The position numbers and the translations under genes are program-made. The notes beneath the pieces are model-generated. The model made no database searches. It had not been told where the DNA came from and saw nothing but the letters and a program-made list of their open reading frames with translations. This document shows positions 16,780 through 24,835 of a stretch of 31,492 nt of DNA, piece by piece. How positions within the stretch are numbered: the stretch's first letter is position 1; the number at the start of each line of letters is the position of its first letter. The stretch comes from Actinomycetes bacterium (GTDB lineage: Bacteria > Actinomycetota > Actinomycetes > Propionibacteriales > Nocardioidaceae), in contig JAEWXC010000020.1 in the NCBI GenBank assembly GCA_023396115.1, forward strand, positions 1 through 31,492. Direction: 5' to 3'.

Positions 16780-16841
16780 GGCGCGGTCCCGGTGCCCCCA
16801 GCCCAGCCTCACCTTCGTTGCGGGGGCCCGGGGTCCGCGCC
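16780..16841 (+). terminator. Long imperfect inverted repeat after the EEP gene
   Basis: The arms 16780-16799 and 16822-16841 pair at 17 of 20 positions around a 22-nt loop, starting 11 nt after the stop codon. It is a good terminator candidate. Its 3' arm runs up to the -10 element of the next gene, so it may also influence that promoter. Confidence 0.55.
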
Positions 16842-16846
16842 AGACT
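16818..16846 (+). promoter_or_regulatory. Promoter of the VIT1/CCC1-type transporter
   Basis: TTGCGG (16818-16823), a 17-nt spacer and CAGACT (16841-16846), with the ATG only 7 nt further on. This fits a sigma-70-type promoter giving a leaderless or near-leaderless transcript. Confidence 0.5.
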
Positions 16847-16853
16847 CGCTGGT

Positions 16854-17576
16854 ATGACCGCTCCGGACCAGATCGAGACCCACCCCGGCGAGGCGCACGA
16901 GCAGTCGACCGCCTCGCGGCTGAACTGGCTGCGTGCCGGGGTGCTCGGCGCCAACGACGGCATCGTGTCGACCGCAGGGCTGGTCGCGGGTGTGGCCGGG
17001 GCGACCGACTCTTCGCAGGCGATCGTCACCGCCGGGATGGCCGGTCTCGTGGCGGGTGCGCTGAGCATGGCGGCCGGCGAGTACGTCTCGGTCAGCACCC
17101 AGCGTGACTCGGAGAAGGCGCTGATCGCCAAGGAGCGGCGCGAGCTGCGGGAGATGCCCGAGGAGGAACTCGAGGAACTCGTCGACATGCTCGAGTCGCG
17201 TGGCATCGAGCGCGCCACCGCGCGTGAGGCGGCTGAGCAGCTGACCGCTCACGACGCCCTGGCCGCGCACGCCGAGATCGAGCTGGGCCTGGACCCCGAC
17301 GAGTACACCAACCCCTGGCACGCGGCCTGGGCCTCGATGCTGGCGTTCTCGCTCGGCGCGCTGGTGCCGCTGCTGGTCATCGCCTTCACCCCGGACAGCG
17401 TCCGGGTCTGGGTGACCGGTCTGGTGGTCGCGGCCGCGCTGGCGGTGACCGGGGCGGTCAGTGCCGGGCTGGGCGGGTCCCCCAAGGGCCGCGCGGTGCT
17501 GCGCAACGTGGGCGGCGGCATGGTGGCGATGCTGGTCACCTGGCTGGTCGGGTCCGCGTTCGGCACCCAGCTCTGA
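16854..17576 (+). CDS. VIT1/CCC1-family metal ion transporter
   Basis: A 240-residue membrane protein of the VIT1/CCC1 family, which moves Fe2+ or Mn2+ in exchange for protons. The N-terminal signature WLRAGVLGANDGIVSTAGLVAGV (25-47) leads into helices 1 and 2, ending in AAGEYVSVSTQRD. A charged cytoplasmic segment of about 75 residues (Glu/Arg/His-rich, about 84-158) corresponds to the metal-binding helical domain. Three more helices follow (about 159-179, 185-208 and 218-236). Five helices and this length are typical. The cytoplasmic domain is of the long, Glu-rich kind found in plant VIT1. Metal and direction are not deducible. It is convergent with the next gene, with only 2 bp between the stop codons. 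Confidence 0.9.
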   Translation: MTAPDQIETHPGEAHEQSTASRLNWLRAGVLGANDGIVSTAGLVAGVAGATDSSQAIVTAGMAGLVAGALSMAAGEYVSVSTQRDSEKALIAKERRELREMPEEELEELVDMLESRGIERATAREAAEQLTAHDALAAHAEIELGLDPDEYTNPWHAAWASMLAFSLGALVPLLVIAFTPDSVRVWVTGLVVAAALAVTGAVSAGLGGSPKGRAVLRNVGGGMVAMLVTWLVGSAFGTQL

Positions 17577-17578
17577 GG

Positions 17579-18190
17579 TCAGCGGGCGGGCAGCACGTCG
17601 CGGATCTCGCCCGCCAGCGTGACCAGGTCGGCGACCTGGGCGGTGTCGGGCTGGCGCGCCGAGAGCAGCGCCACCTCCCCGGGGGTCGCCACCAGCGACC
17701 AGACCGGCGCCACGATGCGGCCCAGGTAGGGCGCCAGCTCGTCCAGCACCCGTTCGATGTCCCCGCCGGCCATCACCTGCGCCTCGGGGAGCAGGGCCAC
17801 CCGGTCCCGGAAGAGCTCGGGCAGCAGGATCGGGGTCTTCCGCTCGGGCATCCGGCCGAAGTAGATCTCCCACCCCTGGTCCGGGGCCGGCACCTGCAGC
17901 ACCTGCAGCTGGACCTGCTGGGCGGGCATCCCGAGCACCCGGGCCGCCGAGCCGCGCCAGGTGCTGAGCCGGAACCCGTCACCGGTGACGAGCCGCAGGC
18001 AGCGCCGGGCCCGGACCTGGTCCATCCGCAGGTGTGCGGGGAACTCGACGGTCGGCTCCTCGGCGACCTCCCAGCCGCGCGCCACGGCACCGCGGGCCAG
18101 CTCGAGCCGGTTCAACCGGGCCCGACGGGCCCCCTGGGGGCGCCGCACCATCCGCACCTCGGGCGCCTGCTCGGAACTCACGGGCGCCAT
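17579..18190 (-). CDS. Hypothetical protein of unknown family
   Basis: A 203-residue soluble protein I do not recognise. The N-terminal 50 residues are Arg-rich (MVRRPQGARRARLNRLELARG). The middle (about 55-130) looks alpha/beta with a central WRGSAARVLGMPAQQVQLQVLQV segment. The C-terminal part (about 130-203) contains VMAGGDIERVLDELAPYLGRIVAPVWSLVATPGEVALLSAR. There is no signal peptide, membrane segment or clear motif. I chose the ATG at 18190 because residues upstream are proline/serine-rich, run through the pntB terminator region and look non-coding. It is separated from pntB by a strong hairpin, so it is probably its own unit. Confidence 0.7.
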   Translation of the reverse strand: MAPVSSEQAPEVRMVRRPQGARRARLNRLELARGAVARGWEVAEEPTVEFPAHLRMDQVRARRCLRLVTGDGFRLSTWRGSAARVLGMPAQQVQLQVLQVPAPDQGWEIYFGRMPERKTPILLPELFRDRVALLPEAQVMAGGDIERVLDELAPYLGRIVAPVWSLVATPGEVALLSARQPDTAQVADLVTLAGEIRDVLPAR

Positions 18191-18208
18191 TCTCCCTGAC
18201 CCGCCACG

Positions 18209-18246
18209 CACGACGGCCACCCCCCGGCTCGGGGGTGGCCGTCGTG
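18209..18246 (-). terminator. Terminator of the pntA-pntB operon
   Basis: A perfect 16-bp inverted repeat (18209-18224 with 18231-18246) and a 6-nt loop lie 11 bp beyond the pntB stop codon on the minus strand. Confidence 0.8.
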
Positions 18247-18257
18247 GGGGTGCTGGC

Positions 18258-19706
18258 TCAGGGCAGGTGGCGGACGATGTCCTCGACCCGGTCCTTGGCG
18301 TCACCGAACAGCATCCGGCTGTTCTCCTTGAAGAACAGCGGGTTCTGGACGCCCGCGTAGCCGGCGGCCATCGACCGCTTGAAGACGACGACCTCCTTGG
18401 CCTTCCAGACCTCCAGCACCGGCATGCCGGCGATCGGGGAGCCGGGCTCCTCCATCGCCGCCGGGTTCACGGTGTCGTTGGCACCGATCACCAGGACCAC
18501 GTCGGTCTCGTCGAAGTCGTCGTTGATCTCGTCCATCTCCAGGACGATGTCGTAGGGCACCTTCGCCTCGGCCAGCAGCACGTTCATGTGGCCGGGCAGG
18601 CGACCGGCGACCGGGTGGATGCCGAAGCGGACCTCGACGCCCTTCTCGCGCAGTTTGCGGGTCAGCTCCGCGACCGGGTACTGGGCCTGGGCCACGGCCA
18701 TGCCGTAGCCCGGGGTGATCACCACGGACTTGGCGCCGGCCAGCAGCTCGGCGACCTCGTCGGCCTGCACCTCACGGTGCTCGCCGTAGTCGCGGGCCTC
18801 GCCCGAGGGCGCAGCGTCACCGAAACCACCGGCGATCACCGAGACGAACGAGCGGTTCATCGCCTTGCACATGATGTAGCTGAGGATCGCACCGGAGGAA
18901 CCGACCAGCGAGCCGACGATGATCAGCAGGTTGTTGCCGAGCATGAAGCCCGCGGCGGCCGCGGCCCAGCCCGAGTAGCTGTTCAGCATCGAGACGACGA
19001 CGGGCATGTCGCCGCCACCGATCGCGGCGACCAGGTGGAAGCCCAGGAAGAGGGCGAGGGCGGTCATCACGGCCAGCGGCACGAGCCCGATGTACTCGGC
19101 ACCACCGGTCGAGTTCATGAACCAGACCATCAGGGCCACCGAGATGACGATGACGGCCAGGTTGAGCAGGTGACGGGCGGGCAGCACGACCGGCGCCGAC
19201 TTCATCTTCGCGCTCAGCTTGAGGTTGGCCACGATCGAGCCGGTGAAGGTGACCGCACCGATGAAGACACCCAGGAAGATCTCCACGCCGTGGGCGGCGT
19301 CGAGGCCCTGCGGGGCCACCAGGTAGGAGTTGAAACCGACCAGCACGGCGGCCAGACCGACGAACGAGTGCAGCAGCGCGATCAGCTCGGGCATGCCGGT
19401 CATCTCGACCGTCTTGGCCTTGCGGGCGCCGATGACGCCACCGATCGCGATCGGGACGAGGATCAGCACCAGGGTGAGGCCGACACCGCGACCGGCGCCC
19501 CACTGGGCGAGCAGCTCCTGCTCACGCAGGGCGAGCAGGACGGTGGCGACCAGGGCGATCGCCATGCCGACGATGCCGGCCTGGTTGCCGCGCTTGGCGC
19601 TCTCGTGCTTGGACAGGCCCGCCAGGGCCACGATGAAGCAGAGGCCGGCGACCAGGTAGGCACCCTGGATCAGGCCGAAGAGCTTGTCAGAGGTCAGGAA
19701 GTCCAT
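18258..19706 (-). CDS. pntB: NAD(P) transhydrogenase beta subunit
   Basis: A 482-residue beta subunit of the membrane proton-translocating transhydrogenase, which makes NADPH from NADH using the proton gradient. The N-terminal 270 or so residues contain about nine hydrophobic helices (domain II). The C-terminal domain III binds NADP(H), with VVITPGYGMAVAQAQYPV (the G-Y-G-x-A-x-A-Q fingerprint) followed by HPVAGRLPGHMNVLLAEA and VIGANDTVNPAA. Length equals that of the E. coli subunit (462) within about 20 residues. The ATG at 19706 lies 4 bp after the pntA stop codon, with an AAGGA-like ribosome-binding site inside the end of pntA, so the two are one operon. A strong hairpin ends the unit. Confidence 0.96.
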   Translation of the reverse strand: MDFLTSDKLFGLIQGAYLVAGLCFIVALAGLSKHESAKRGNQAGIVGMAIALVATVLLALREQELLAQWGAGRGVGLTLVLILVPIAIGGVIGARKAKTVEMTGMPELIALLHSFVGLAAVLVGFNSYLVAPQGLDAAHGVEIFLGVFIGAVTFTGSIVANLKLSAKMKSAPVVLPARHLLNLAVIVISVALMVWFMNSTGGAEYIGLVPLAVMTALALFLGFHLVAAIGGGDMPVVVSMLNSYSGWAAAAAGFMLGNNLLIIVGSLVGSSGAILSYIMCKAMNRSFVSVIAGGFGDAAPSGEARDYGEHREVQADEVAELLAGAKSVVITPGYGMAVAQAQYPVAELTRKLREKGVEVRFGIHPVAGRLPGHMNVLLAEAKVPYDIVLEMDEINDDFDETDVVLVIGANDTVNPAAMEEPGSPIAGMPVLEVWKAKEVVVFKRSMAAGYAGVQNPLFFKENSRMLFGDAKDRVEDIVRHLP

Positions 19707-19710
19707 CAGT

Positions 19711-21240
19711 TCAGTCCTTCCTGAACATCTCGAGCATGCGGACGGTCACCAGGAAGCCACCGAAGATGTTGATGCTGGCGACCAGGATCGCGACGACGGA
19801 GAGCAGCGTGACGGCGAGGTTGTCGCTGCCGACCTGGAGGATGCCGCCGACCAGGATGATCCCGGAGATGGCGTTGGTCTCGGCCATGAGCGGGGTGTGC
19901 AGGGCGTGCGCCACGTTGGAGATGACGTAGTAGCCCACGAACACCGCGAGCATGAGCACGGTCAACTGCTGCAGCAGCAGCCCGCCCATGAACATCGACA
20001 GGGCACCGAAGAGGACCGCACCGGCGGCAGCCGCGTACAGCTTGACCTTCGGGTCGACCGGCTTCTTCTCCTCGGCGACCGCCGGCTCGGCGGCCGGGGC
20101 CGCGGCGGGGGCGGCGGAGACCTGGACCGGCGGCGGGGGCCACATGCCCTCGCCGTTGTGGACCACGGTGATGCCGCGCTGCACGACGTCGTCGAAGTCC
20201 AGCGTCAGGACGCCGTCCTTCTCCGGGGTCAGCAGCTTGAGCAGGTTGACGATGTTGGTGCCGTAGAGCTGCGAGGTCTGCGCGGGCAGACGGCTGGCCA
20301 GGTCGGCGTAGCCCAGGATCGTCACGCCGTTGGCGGTGACTGTCCGCTCGCCGGGCACGGTCAGCTCGGCGTTGCCGCCGTTGGCCGCGGCCATGTCCAC
20401 GATCACCGAGCCGTTGGCCATCGCGGCGATGGTCTCGGCCGAGATCAGCTTCGGGGCCGGACGGCCCGGGATCAGCGCGGTGGTGATGACGATGTCGGCG
20501 TTGGCCGCCTCCTCCGCGTACATGCGCGCGGTGGCCGCCTCCTGGTCGGCGGTCATCTCCTTGGCGTAGCCGTCGGAGGAGACCTCCTGCTCCATGTCGA
20601 CGCGGACGAACTCCGCACCCATGGACTCGACCTGCTCGGCGACCTCGGGACGCAGGTCGAAGGCGCGCACGACGGCACCCATCGACGAGGCGGCACCGAT
20701 GGCGGCCAGACCGGCGACACCGGCACCGGCGACGAAGACCCGCGCCGGGGCGGTCTTGCCGGCGGCGGTGACCTGGCCGGTGAACATCCGGCCGAACTCT
20801 CCTGCGGCCTCGATCACGGCGCGGTAACCGGCCACGTTGGCCATCGAGGAGAGCACGTCCATGGACTGCGCGCGGCTGATCCGCGGCACGGCGTCCATGG
20901 CCAGCGCGGTGACGCCGGCGGCCTGGAGCTGCTCGAGCAGCTCAGGGCTGCGCGCCGGGGCCATCAGCGAGATGACCGTGGCGCCCCGGCGGAGCCGGGT
21001 GATCTCCTCGGCCGTGGGGGCCTGGACCTTGACGACGACGTCACTGGCCCACACCTCCTCGGCGCTGACGACGCTGGTGCCGTCCTCGGTGAAGGCCGAG
21101 TCGGGCTGGTCCGCGGCAACGCCCGCACCAGTCTCGACCACGACCTCGTAGCCCAGCTTCGCCAGCTGGGCTGCAGTCTTCACGGTCGCGGCGACGAGTG
21201 TCTCGCCCGCCTTCGACTCGTGGGGGATTCCGATCCGCAC
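19711..21240 (-). CDS. pntA: NAD(P) transhydrogenase alpha subunit (fused PntAA-PntAB)
   Basis: A 509-residue alpha subunit. Residues about 1-375 form the NAD(H)-binding domain I, similar to alanine dehydrogenase: RIGIPHESKAGETLVAATV at the start, the Rossmann motif GAGVAGLAAIG (172-182) and the adenine-ribose Asp195 in FDLRPEV. An Ala/Pro linker (about 376-395) leads to three or four transmembrane helices (about 403-505), the PntAB part. Domain order and length match the single-chain E. coli PntA (510 residues). Many actinobacteria, including mycobacteria, split it into PntAA and PntAB. I chose the GTG at 21240 because GAGGAGG stands 6 nt upstream and the protein then starts at the conserved RIGIP; an ATG at 21273 is less likely. 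Confidence 0.95.
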   Translation of the reverse strand: MRIGIPHESKAGETLVAATVKTAAQLAKLGYEVVVETGAGVAADQPDSAFTEDGTSVVSAEEVWASDVVVKVQAPTAEEITRLRRGATVISLMAPARSPELLEQLQAAGVTALAMDAVPRISRAQSMDVLSSMANVAGYRAVIEAAGEFGRMFTGQVTAAGKTAPARVFVAGAGVAGLAAIGAASSMGAVVRAFDLRPEVAEQVESMGAEFVRVDMEQEVSSDGYAKEMTADQEAATARMYAEEAANADIVITTALIPGRPAPKLISAETIAAMANGSVIVDMAAANGGNAELTVPGERTVTANGVTILGYADLASRLPAQTSQLYGTNIVNLLKLLTPEKDGVLTLDFDDVVQRGITVVHNGEGMWPPPPVQVSAAPAAAPAAEPAVAEEKKPVDPKVKLYAAAAGAVLFGALSMFMGGLLLQQLTVLMLAVFVGYYVISNVAHALHTPLMAETNAISGIILVGGILQVGSDNLAVTLLSVVAILVASINIFGGFLVTVRMLEMFRKD

Positions 21241-21389
21241 GTTGTGCCTCCTCGCAGATACCGATCGCCACAACCTACAGACGGCCTCCGGCCCCGGTGC
21301 CCGTGTCCCACGTGGCGTGCATCACGTCCATGTTCGTGCAGGTCAGGGCCGGTGGCGAGACGTTGGCGGGGTCCGCTCGTTGGACGGAC

Positions 21390-21554
21390 ATGGAGAACGA
21401 CGACCATGACCGCACGCCCACGGACCCCCCGACGGACCCGGAACGCTCCGACGAACAGGTCGGCCGCGCCCTGGCCGTGGCCGGGTTGGCCGCGGTCGCG
21501 GTGGTGCTGATGCTGCTGATGGCCACCGGGGTGATCGACTTCCCGCTGGTGTGA
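21390..21554 (+). CDS. Small single-pass membrane protein
   Basis: A 54-residue protein. The first 23 or so residues are acidic and Pro/Thr/Asp-rich (DPPTDPERSDEQ) and the rest is one hydrophobic helix (about 25-48) ending FPLV. It has codon use typical of the window and fills a gap between pntA and upp. The ribosome-binding site is weak, and an in-frame ATG at 21330 is an alternative. Function unknown. Confidence 0.55.
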   Translation: MENDDHDRTPTDPPTDPERSDEQVGRALAVAGLAAVAVVLMLLMATGVIDFPLV

Positions 21555-21575
21555 GGGGCCACGGCCCCGGGTCGG

Positions 21576-22217
21576 TCAGTCGGCGATGCCGTACAGCCGG
21601 TCCCCGGCGTCGCCCAGGCCCGGCACGATGTAGCCGAGCTCGTTGAGCTTCTCGTCCATCGCGGCGGTCACGATGGTCACCGGCACGTCGATGTCGGTGA
21701 GCAGCTCCTCCAGCTTGGCGCAGCCCTCGGGAGCGGCCAGCAGGACCACGGCGGTGATGTGGTCGGCACCGCGGTCGACCAGGAACCGGATCGCCGCGGC
21801 CAGCGTCCCGCCGGTGGCGAGCATCGGGTCGAGCACGTAGCACTGGCGGCCGCTGAGGTCGTCGGGCAGCCGCTCGGCGTAGGTGGAGGCCTCGAGGGTC
21901 TCCTCGTTGCGGACCATGCCCAGGAAGCCGACCTCGGCGGTGGGCAGCAGCCGCATCATCCCGTCCAGCATGCCCAGCCCGGCGCGCAGGATCGGCACCA
22001 CCAGAGGCTTGGGGGAGCTGAGCTTGACCCCGGTCGCCGGGGACACCGGGGTGCGGACCTCGACCTCGTCGACCCGGACCTCGCGGGTCGCCTCGTAGGC
22101 CAGCAGCGTCACCAGCTCGTCAGCCAGCCGGCGGAAGGTCGGCGAGTCGGTGTTCACGTCCCGCAGCGTGGTCAGCTTGTGGGCGACGAGCGGGTGGTCG
22201 ACGACGTGGGTGCGCAT
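21576..22217 (-). CDS. upp: Uracil phosphoribosyltransferase
   Basis: A 213-residue pyrimidine-salvage enzyme converting uracil and PRPP to UMP in the cytosol. The N-terminus VVDHPLVAHKLTTLRD, the VVPILRAGLGMLDGM segment (73-87), the PRPP-binding loop DPMLATGGT (130-138) and the C-terminal uracil-site segment IVPGLGDAGDRLYG are all present. Length is typical (about 208-215). It is transcribed away from the tadA pair; upp next to tadA is a common actinobacterial arrangement. Confidence 0.97.
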   Translation of the reverse strand: MRTHVVDHPLVAHKLTTLRDVNTDSPTFRRLADELVTLLAYEATREVRVDEVEVRTPVSPATGVKLSSPKPLVVPILRAGLGMLDGMMRLLPTAEVGFLGMVRNEETLEASTYAERLPDDLSGRQCYVLDPMLATGGTLAAAIRFLVDRGADHITAVVLLAAPEGCAKLEELLTDIDVPVTIVTAAMDEKLNELGYIVPGLGDAGDRLYGIAD

Positions 22218-22229
22218 GGCACGAGCCTA
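22215..22229 (-). promoter_or_regulatory. Leaderless-type -10 element before upp
   Basis: On the minus strand TAGGCT (22229-22224) is followed by 6 nt and the upp ATG at 22217. No Shine-Dalgarno sequence is visible. Confidence 0.5.
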
Positions 22230-22319
22230 TCCGGGTGGCCGACGGGTGGCCTCGTCTGCCACTCTGGTGCGGGTGCACGAGCACCACGGCGCAGGCCGCT
22301 GGCGGATCGGAGACGGGCA

Positions 22320-22787
22320 ATGGCGGACGACGGTGTCGACCTCGCGGTGGCGGCCTACCGCGAGGAGGGCGTGTGGCAGGTCCAGGCACTGACCCACGAC
22401 CACCTCGAGGACGTCGACGAGCTCGTGGAGGCGCTGCGCCGGTTCCCCGGTGACAACGGCTGCCTGGGTGTGGTCGTCCTCGACCAGGTCTTCGGGATCC
22501 TGGTCCGGGTCCAGGGCACCCGGGTCCGGATGGTGCTCAACGACATCTCCGCCGCCGACGAGTTCGACCTGGCCGACTCGGTGCGCGAGCGCATCGGGGT
22601 GCCCGACGACGCCGACGACGACGGACCGGCCGGCGACCTGGAGATCCTGGCCGACGCCGGGATCTCCTCGCTGGACCTGGGGATGCTGCTCGACGACGAC
22701 GAGCTCTACCCCGACGAACTCTTCTCCGACCTGGCCCACCGGCTGGGCTTCGGCCCCGCGTTCGACGACCTGGCCGACCTGTCGTGA
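22320..22787 (+). CDS. tRNA adenosine deaminase-associated protein (TIGR03941-like)
   Basis: A 155-residue acidic protein of the actinobacterial family found immediately upstream of tadA. Recognisable segments are AAYREEGVWQVQAL, LVEALRRFPGDNGCLGVVVLDQVFGILVRV, RMVLNDISAADEFDLADSV and a very acidic C-terminal half ending LDDDELYPDELFSDLAHRLGFGPAFDDL. No catalytic motif is evident; the biochemical role is not established as far as I know. The ATG at 22320 has GGAG 7 nt upstream. Its TGA overlaps the GTG start of tadA, so the two are translationally coupled, which supports a joint function in wobble-base editing or its regulation. Confidence 0.9.
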   Translation: MADDGVDLAVAAYREEGVWQVQALTHDHLEDVDELVEALRRFPGDNGCLGVVVLDQVFGILVRVQGTRVRMVLNDISAADEFDLADSVRERIGVPDDADDDGPAGDLEILADAGISSLDLGMLLDDDELYPDELFSDLAHRLGFGPAFDDLADLS

Positions 22788-23251
22788 CCGACCCACGGCA
22801 CGCGCCGTGGGAACCGGCGATGCGGCTGGCGCTGGCTCAGGCCCACCGGGCCGGCGAGGCCGGCGACGTCCCGATCGGGGCCGTGGTGCTGGGACCCGAC
22901 GGTGAGCTGCTGGGCCGTGGCCACAACGTCCGCGAGCGCGACCACGACCCCACCGGGCACGCCGAGGTGGTGGCGCTGCGTGAGGCCGCCGCCGCCCGCG
23001 GCGAGTGGCGCCTGGACGGCTGCACCCTGGTGGTCACGCTCGAACCGTGCACGATGTGCGCCGGCGCGTCGGTGCTGTCCCGGGTGGACCGGGTCGTCTT
23101 CGGCGCTTGGGACCCGAAGGCGGGCGCGGTCGGCTCGCTGTGGGACGTGGTCCGGGACCGGCGGCTCAACCACCGGCCCCAGGTCGTCGCCGAGGTGCTC
23201 GGCGAGGAGTGCGGCGCCCTGCTGGCCGGGTTCTTCGACCACCAGCGCTGA
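22784..23251 (+). CDS. tadA: tRNA-specific adenosine deaminase
   Basis: A 155-residue zinc deaminase converting A34 to inosine in tRNA-Arg(ACG), needed to read CGN codons. The zinc site is complete: His59-Ala-Glu61 and Pro88-Cys89-Thr-Met-Cys92, with VPIGAVVLGPDGELLGRGHN preceding it and a C-terminal helix carrying GALLAGFF. It starts at a GTG overlapping the upstream stop codon (GTGA). I favour TadA over cytosine or guanine deaminase because of the TADA-type DPKAGAVGSL segment and the operon partner. Confidence 0.94.
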   Translation: MTDPRHAPWEPAMRLALAQAHRAGEAGDVPIGAVVLGPDGELLGRGHNVRERDHDPTGHAEVVALREAAAARGEWRLDGCTLVVTLEPCTMCAGASVLSRVDRVVFGAWDPKAGAVGSLWDVVRDRRLNHRPQVVAEVLGEECGALLAGFFDHQR

Positions 23252-23275
23252 GCGCCCGCACCCCGCACCGGGCGC
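23252..23275. terminator. Weak hairpin between convergent tadA and sulfatase genes
   Basis: GCGCCCG (23252-23258) and CGGGCGC (23269-23275) form a 7-bp stem with a 10-nt loop directly after the tadA stop codon. It may serve both strands. Confidence 0.4.
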
Positions 23276-23285
23276 CTCCGGGCGA

Positions 23286-24809
23286 CTACTTCCAGACCAC
23301 CGACCGGTCGCAGGCGTTGCCCGCGCAGTCGTCGTAGGTGTCGGTCCACGTCCGCAGCCGGGCGCGCTGGGCGGCACTGGCCCGCTTGCCGGCCACGTTG
23401 GTCAGCTCCAGCGGGTCGTTGCGCAGGTCGTACATCTCCTCGTTGCCGTCGGACTGCTTCACGTAGGTCCACGCGTCGTCGACCCGGACCCCACGGTAGA
23501 GCCGCTTCGAGCCGTTGGAGACTGCCCAGGCGGTGATCGGGACCACCCGACCGGTGAACGAGTCGCCCTTCCACAGCCGGCGCAGGTCGATCCCGTCGAC
23601 GGTCCGGTTGATCCGGGTGCCGGCCAGGGCCGCGATGGTGACCGGCAGGTCGACGTGCGCGGTGAGCGAGTTGACGGTGCGTCCCCCGGTGATCCCGGGA
23701 CCGCGAACCAGCATCGGCACGCCCAGGCTCTCGCGGTAGTGGGCAAGCTTGCCGACCCGGTTGTGCTCACCGAGCATGTAGCCGTTGTCGGAGACGAACA
23801 CGATGTAGGTGTTCTTCAGCTGGCCGGTCTTGCGCAGCGCCTTGACGTGCCGCTGCATGCCGTTGACCACGCTGGTCAGCGACTCCAGCCGCTGCTGGAA
23901 GGCCTCCCGGACGTCCTTGCGCTGCTGCTCGTTGAACTCGCGGCGCACCGGCCCGTTGACGATGTTGGTGTAGCGGCTCTTCTTCTTCACCATGTTCGCG
24001 CTCTTGCGGCTGTTGAAGAACTTCTTCTCCGGGCTGGGAGTCTTCTGCGTCTTCGGGTCGCCGGCGTCCTTCGGTCCGCCGTGGTGCGGGGCCACGTAGT
24101 TGACGTTGATGTACCAGGGCTTCTTGCCCTTGCCGCGCTGGCGGATCTCGTCGTTGACCAGGCCGGCCCAGACGTTGGTGGAGTACTTCCGGTACACCTT
24201 GTCCTTGCGCCCGGTGCGCACCTTGGCCATCGAGAAGTTGTAGGTGGCCCCGTCGACGCTGCCGCGCCACTTGCTCCAGCCGGGGGGCACGTCGCTGGAC
24301 GGGACGCCGTTGGCCTTGCTGCTGCCGTAGCCGTTGAGGTACTTGCCGAAGAACGAGGTGTGGTACCCGGCCTTCTTCAGCGCCACCGGGAGGGTGTTGC
24401 CGTCGCTGCCGGCCAGCGAGCGGGCACCGCCGCTGGGGCCCGAGATCGACTTCGCCCCGTGGTTGACCGCGTACTGACCGGTGAGCAGCGAGGCCCGGGC
24501 CGGGACGCACAGCGGGGTGGGGGCCACGTGGTTGGTGAACGTGGCCCCGGTGCTCGCCATCAGCTTCTTCAGCCGGGGCAGGCGGCGCAGGTCGTCGTAG
24601 GTCATGTCGTCGACGGTGACCAGCAGGACGTTGGGCCGGGCCTTCTTCGCCGCCGCCGACACGGTGGACGTCTGCGGGGTCGACGCGGCATCGGCTCGTG
24701 GCGCCGAGGAGCCGGCGCCCGCCTGGACGCCGAAGCCGGCGACGGCGGTCAGCGCCACACCGGCGGCGAGGGTGGTCAGGCCGGGACGGGATCTGCTGAA
24801 GAGCTGCAT
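23286..24809 (-). CDS. Secreted formylglycine-dependent sulfatase
   Basis: A 507-residue exported sulfatase of the type I (formylglycine) class, hydrolysing a sulfate ester outside the cell. A signal peptide covers about residues 1-41 (core TTLAAGVALTAVAGFG). The catalytic domain begins RPNVLLVTVDDMTYDDL, with metal ligands Asp67 and Asp68. The active-site signature is CVPARASLLTG, where Cys101 would be converted to formylglycine (C-x-P-x-R). Later metal and substrate positions are in FGKYLNGYG and VFVSDNGYMLGEH. The C-terminal subdomain reads EEMYDLRNDPLELTNV, the usual sulfatase end. AGGAGGG sits about 6 nt before the ATG at 24809. No formylglycine-generating enzyme is in the window. Substrate unknown. 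Confidence 0.92.
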   Translation of the reverse strand: MQLFSRSRPGLTTLAAGVALTAVAGFGVQAGAGSSAPRADAASTPQTSTVSAAAKKARPNVLLVTVDDMTYDDLRRLPRLKKLMASTGATFTNHVAPTPLCVPARASLLTGQYAVNHGAKSISGPSGGARSLAGSDGNTLPVALKKAGYHTSFFGKYLNGYGSSKANGVPSSDVPPGWSKWRGSVDGATYNFSMAKVRTGRKDKVYRKYSTNVWAGLVNDEIRQRGKGKKPWYINVNYVAPHHGGPKDAGDPKTQKTPSPEKKFFNSRKSANMVKKKSRYTNIVNGPVRREFNEQQRKDVREAFQQRLESLTSVVNGMQRHVKALRKTGQLKNTYIVFVSDNGYMLGEHNRVGKLAHYRESLGVPMLVRGPGITGGRTVNSLTAHVDLPVTIAALAGTRINRTVDGIDLRRLWKGDSFTGRVVPITAWAVSNGSKRLYRGVRVDDAWTYVKQSDGNEEMYDLRNDPLELTNVAGKRASAAQRARLRTWTDTYDDCAGNACDRSVVWK

Positions 24810-24835
24810 GCGCACCCTCCTGCCCCGTCCCGGCC

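Noticed and set aside
16780..16841. Metal-responsive riboswitch before the VIT1/CCC1-type transporter
   Set aside because: The -10 element lies at the 3' end of the hairpin and only 7 nt before the ATG, so the structure would not be in the transporter's mRNA.
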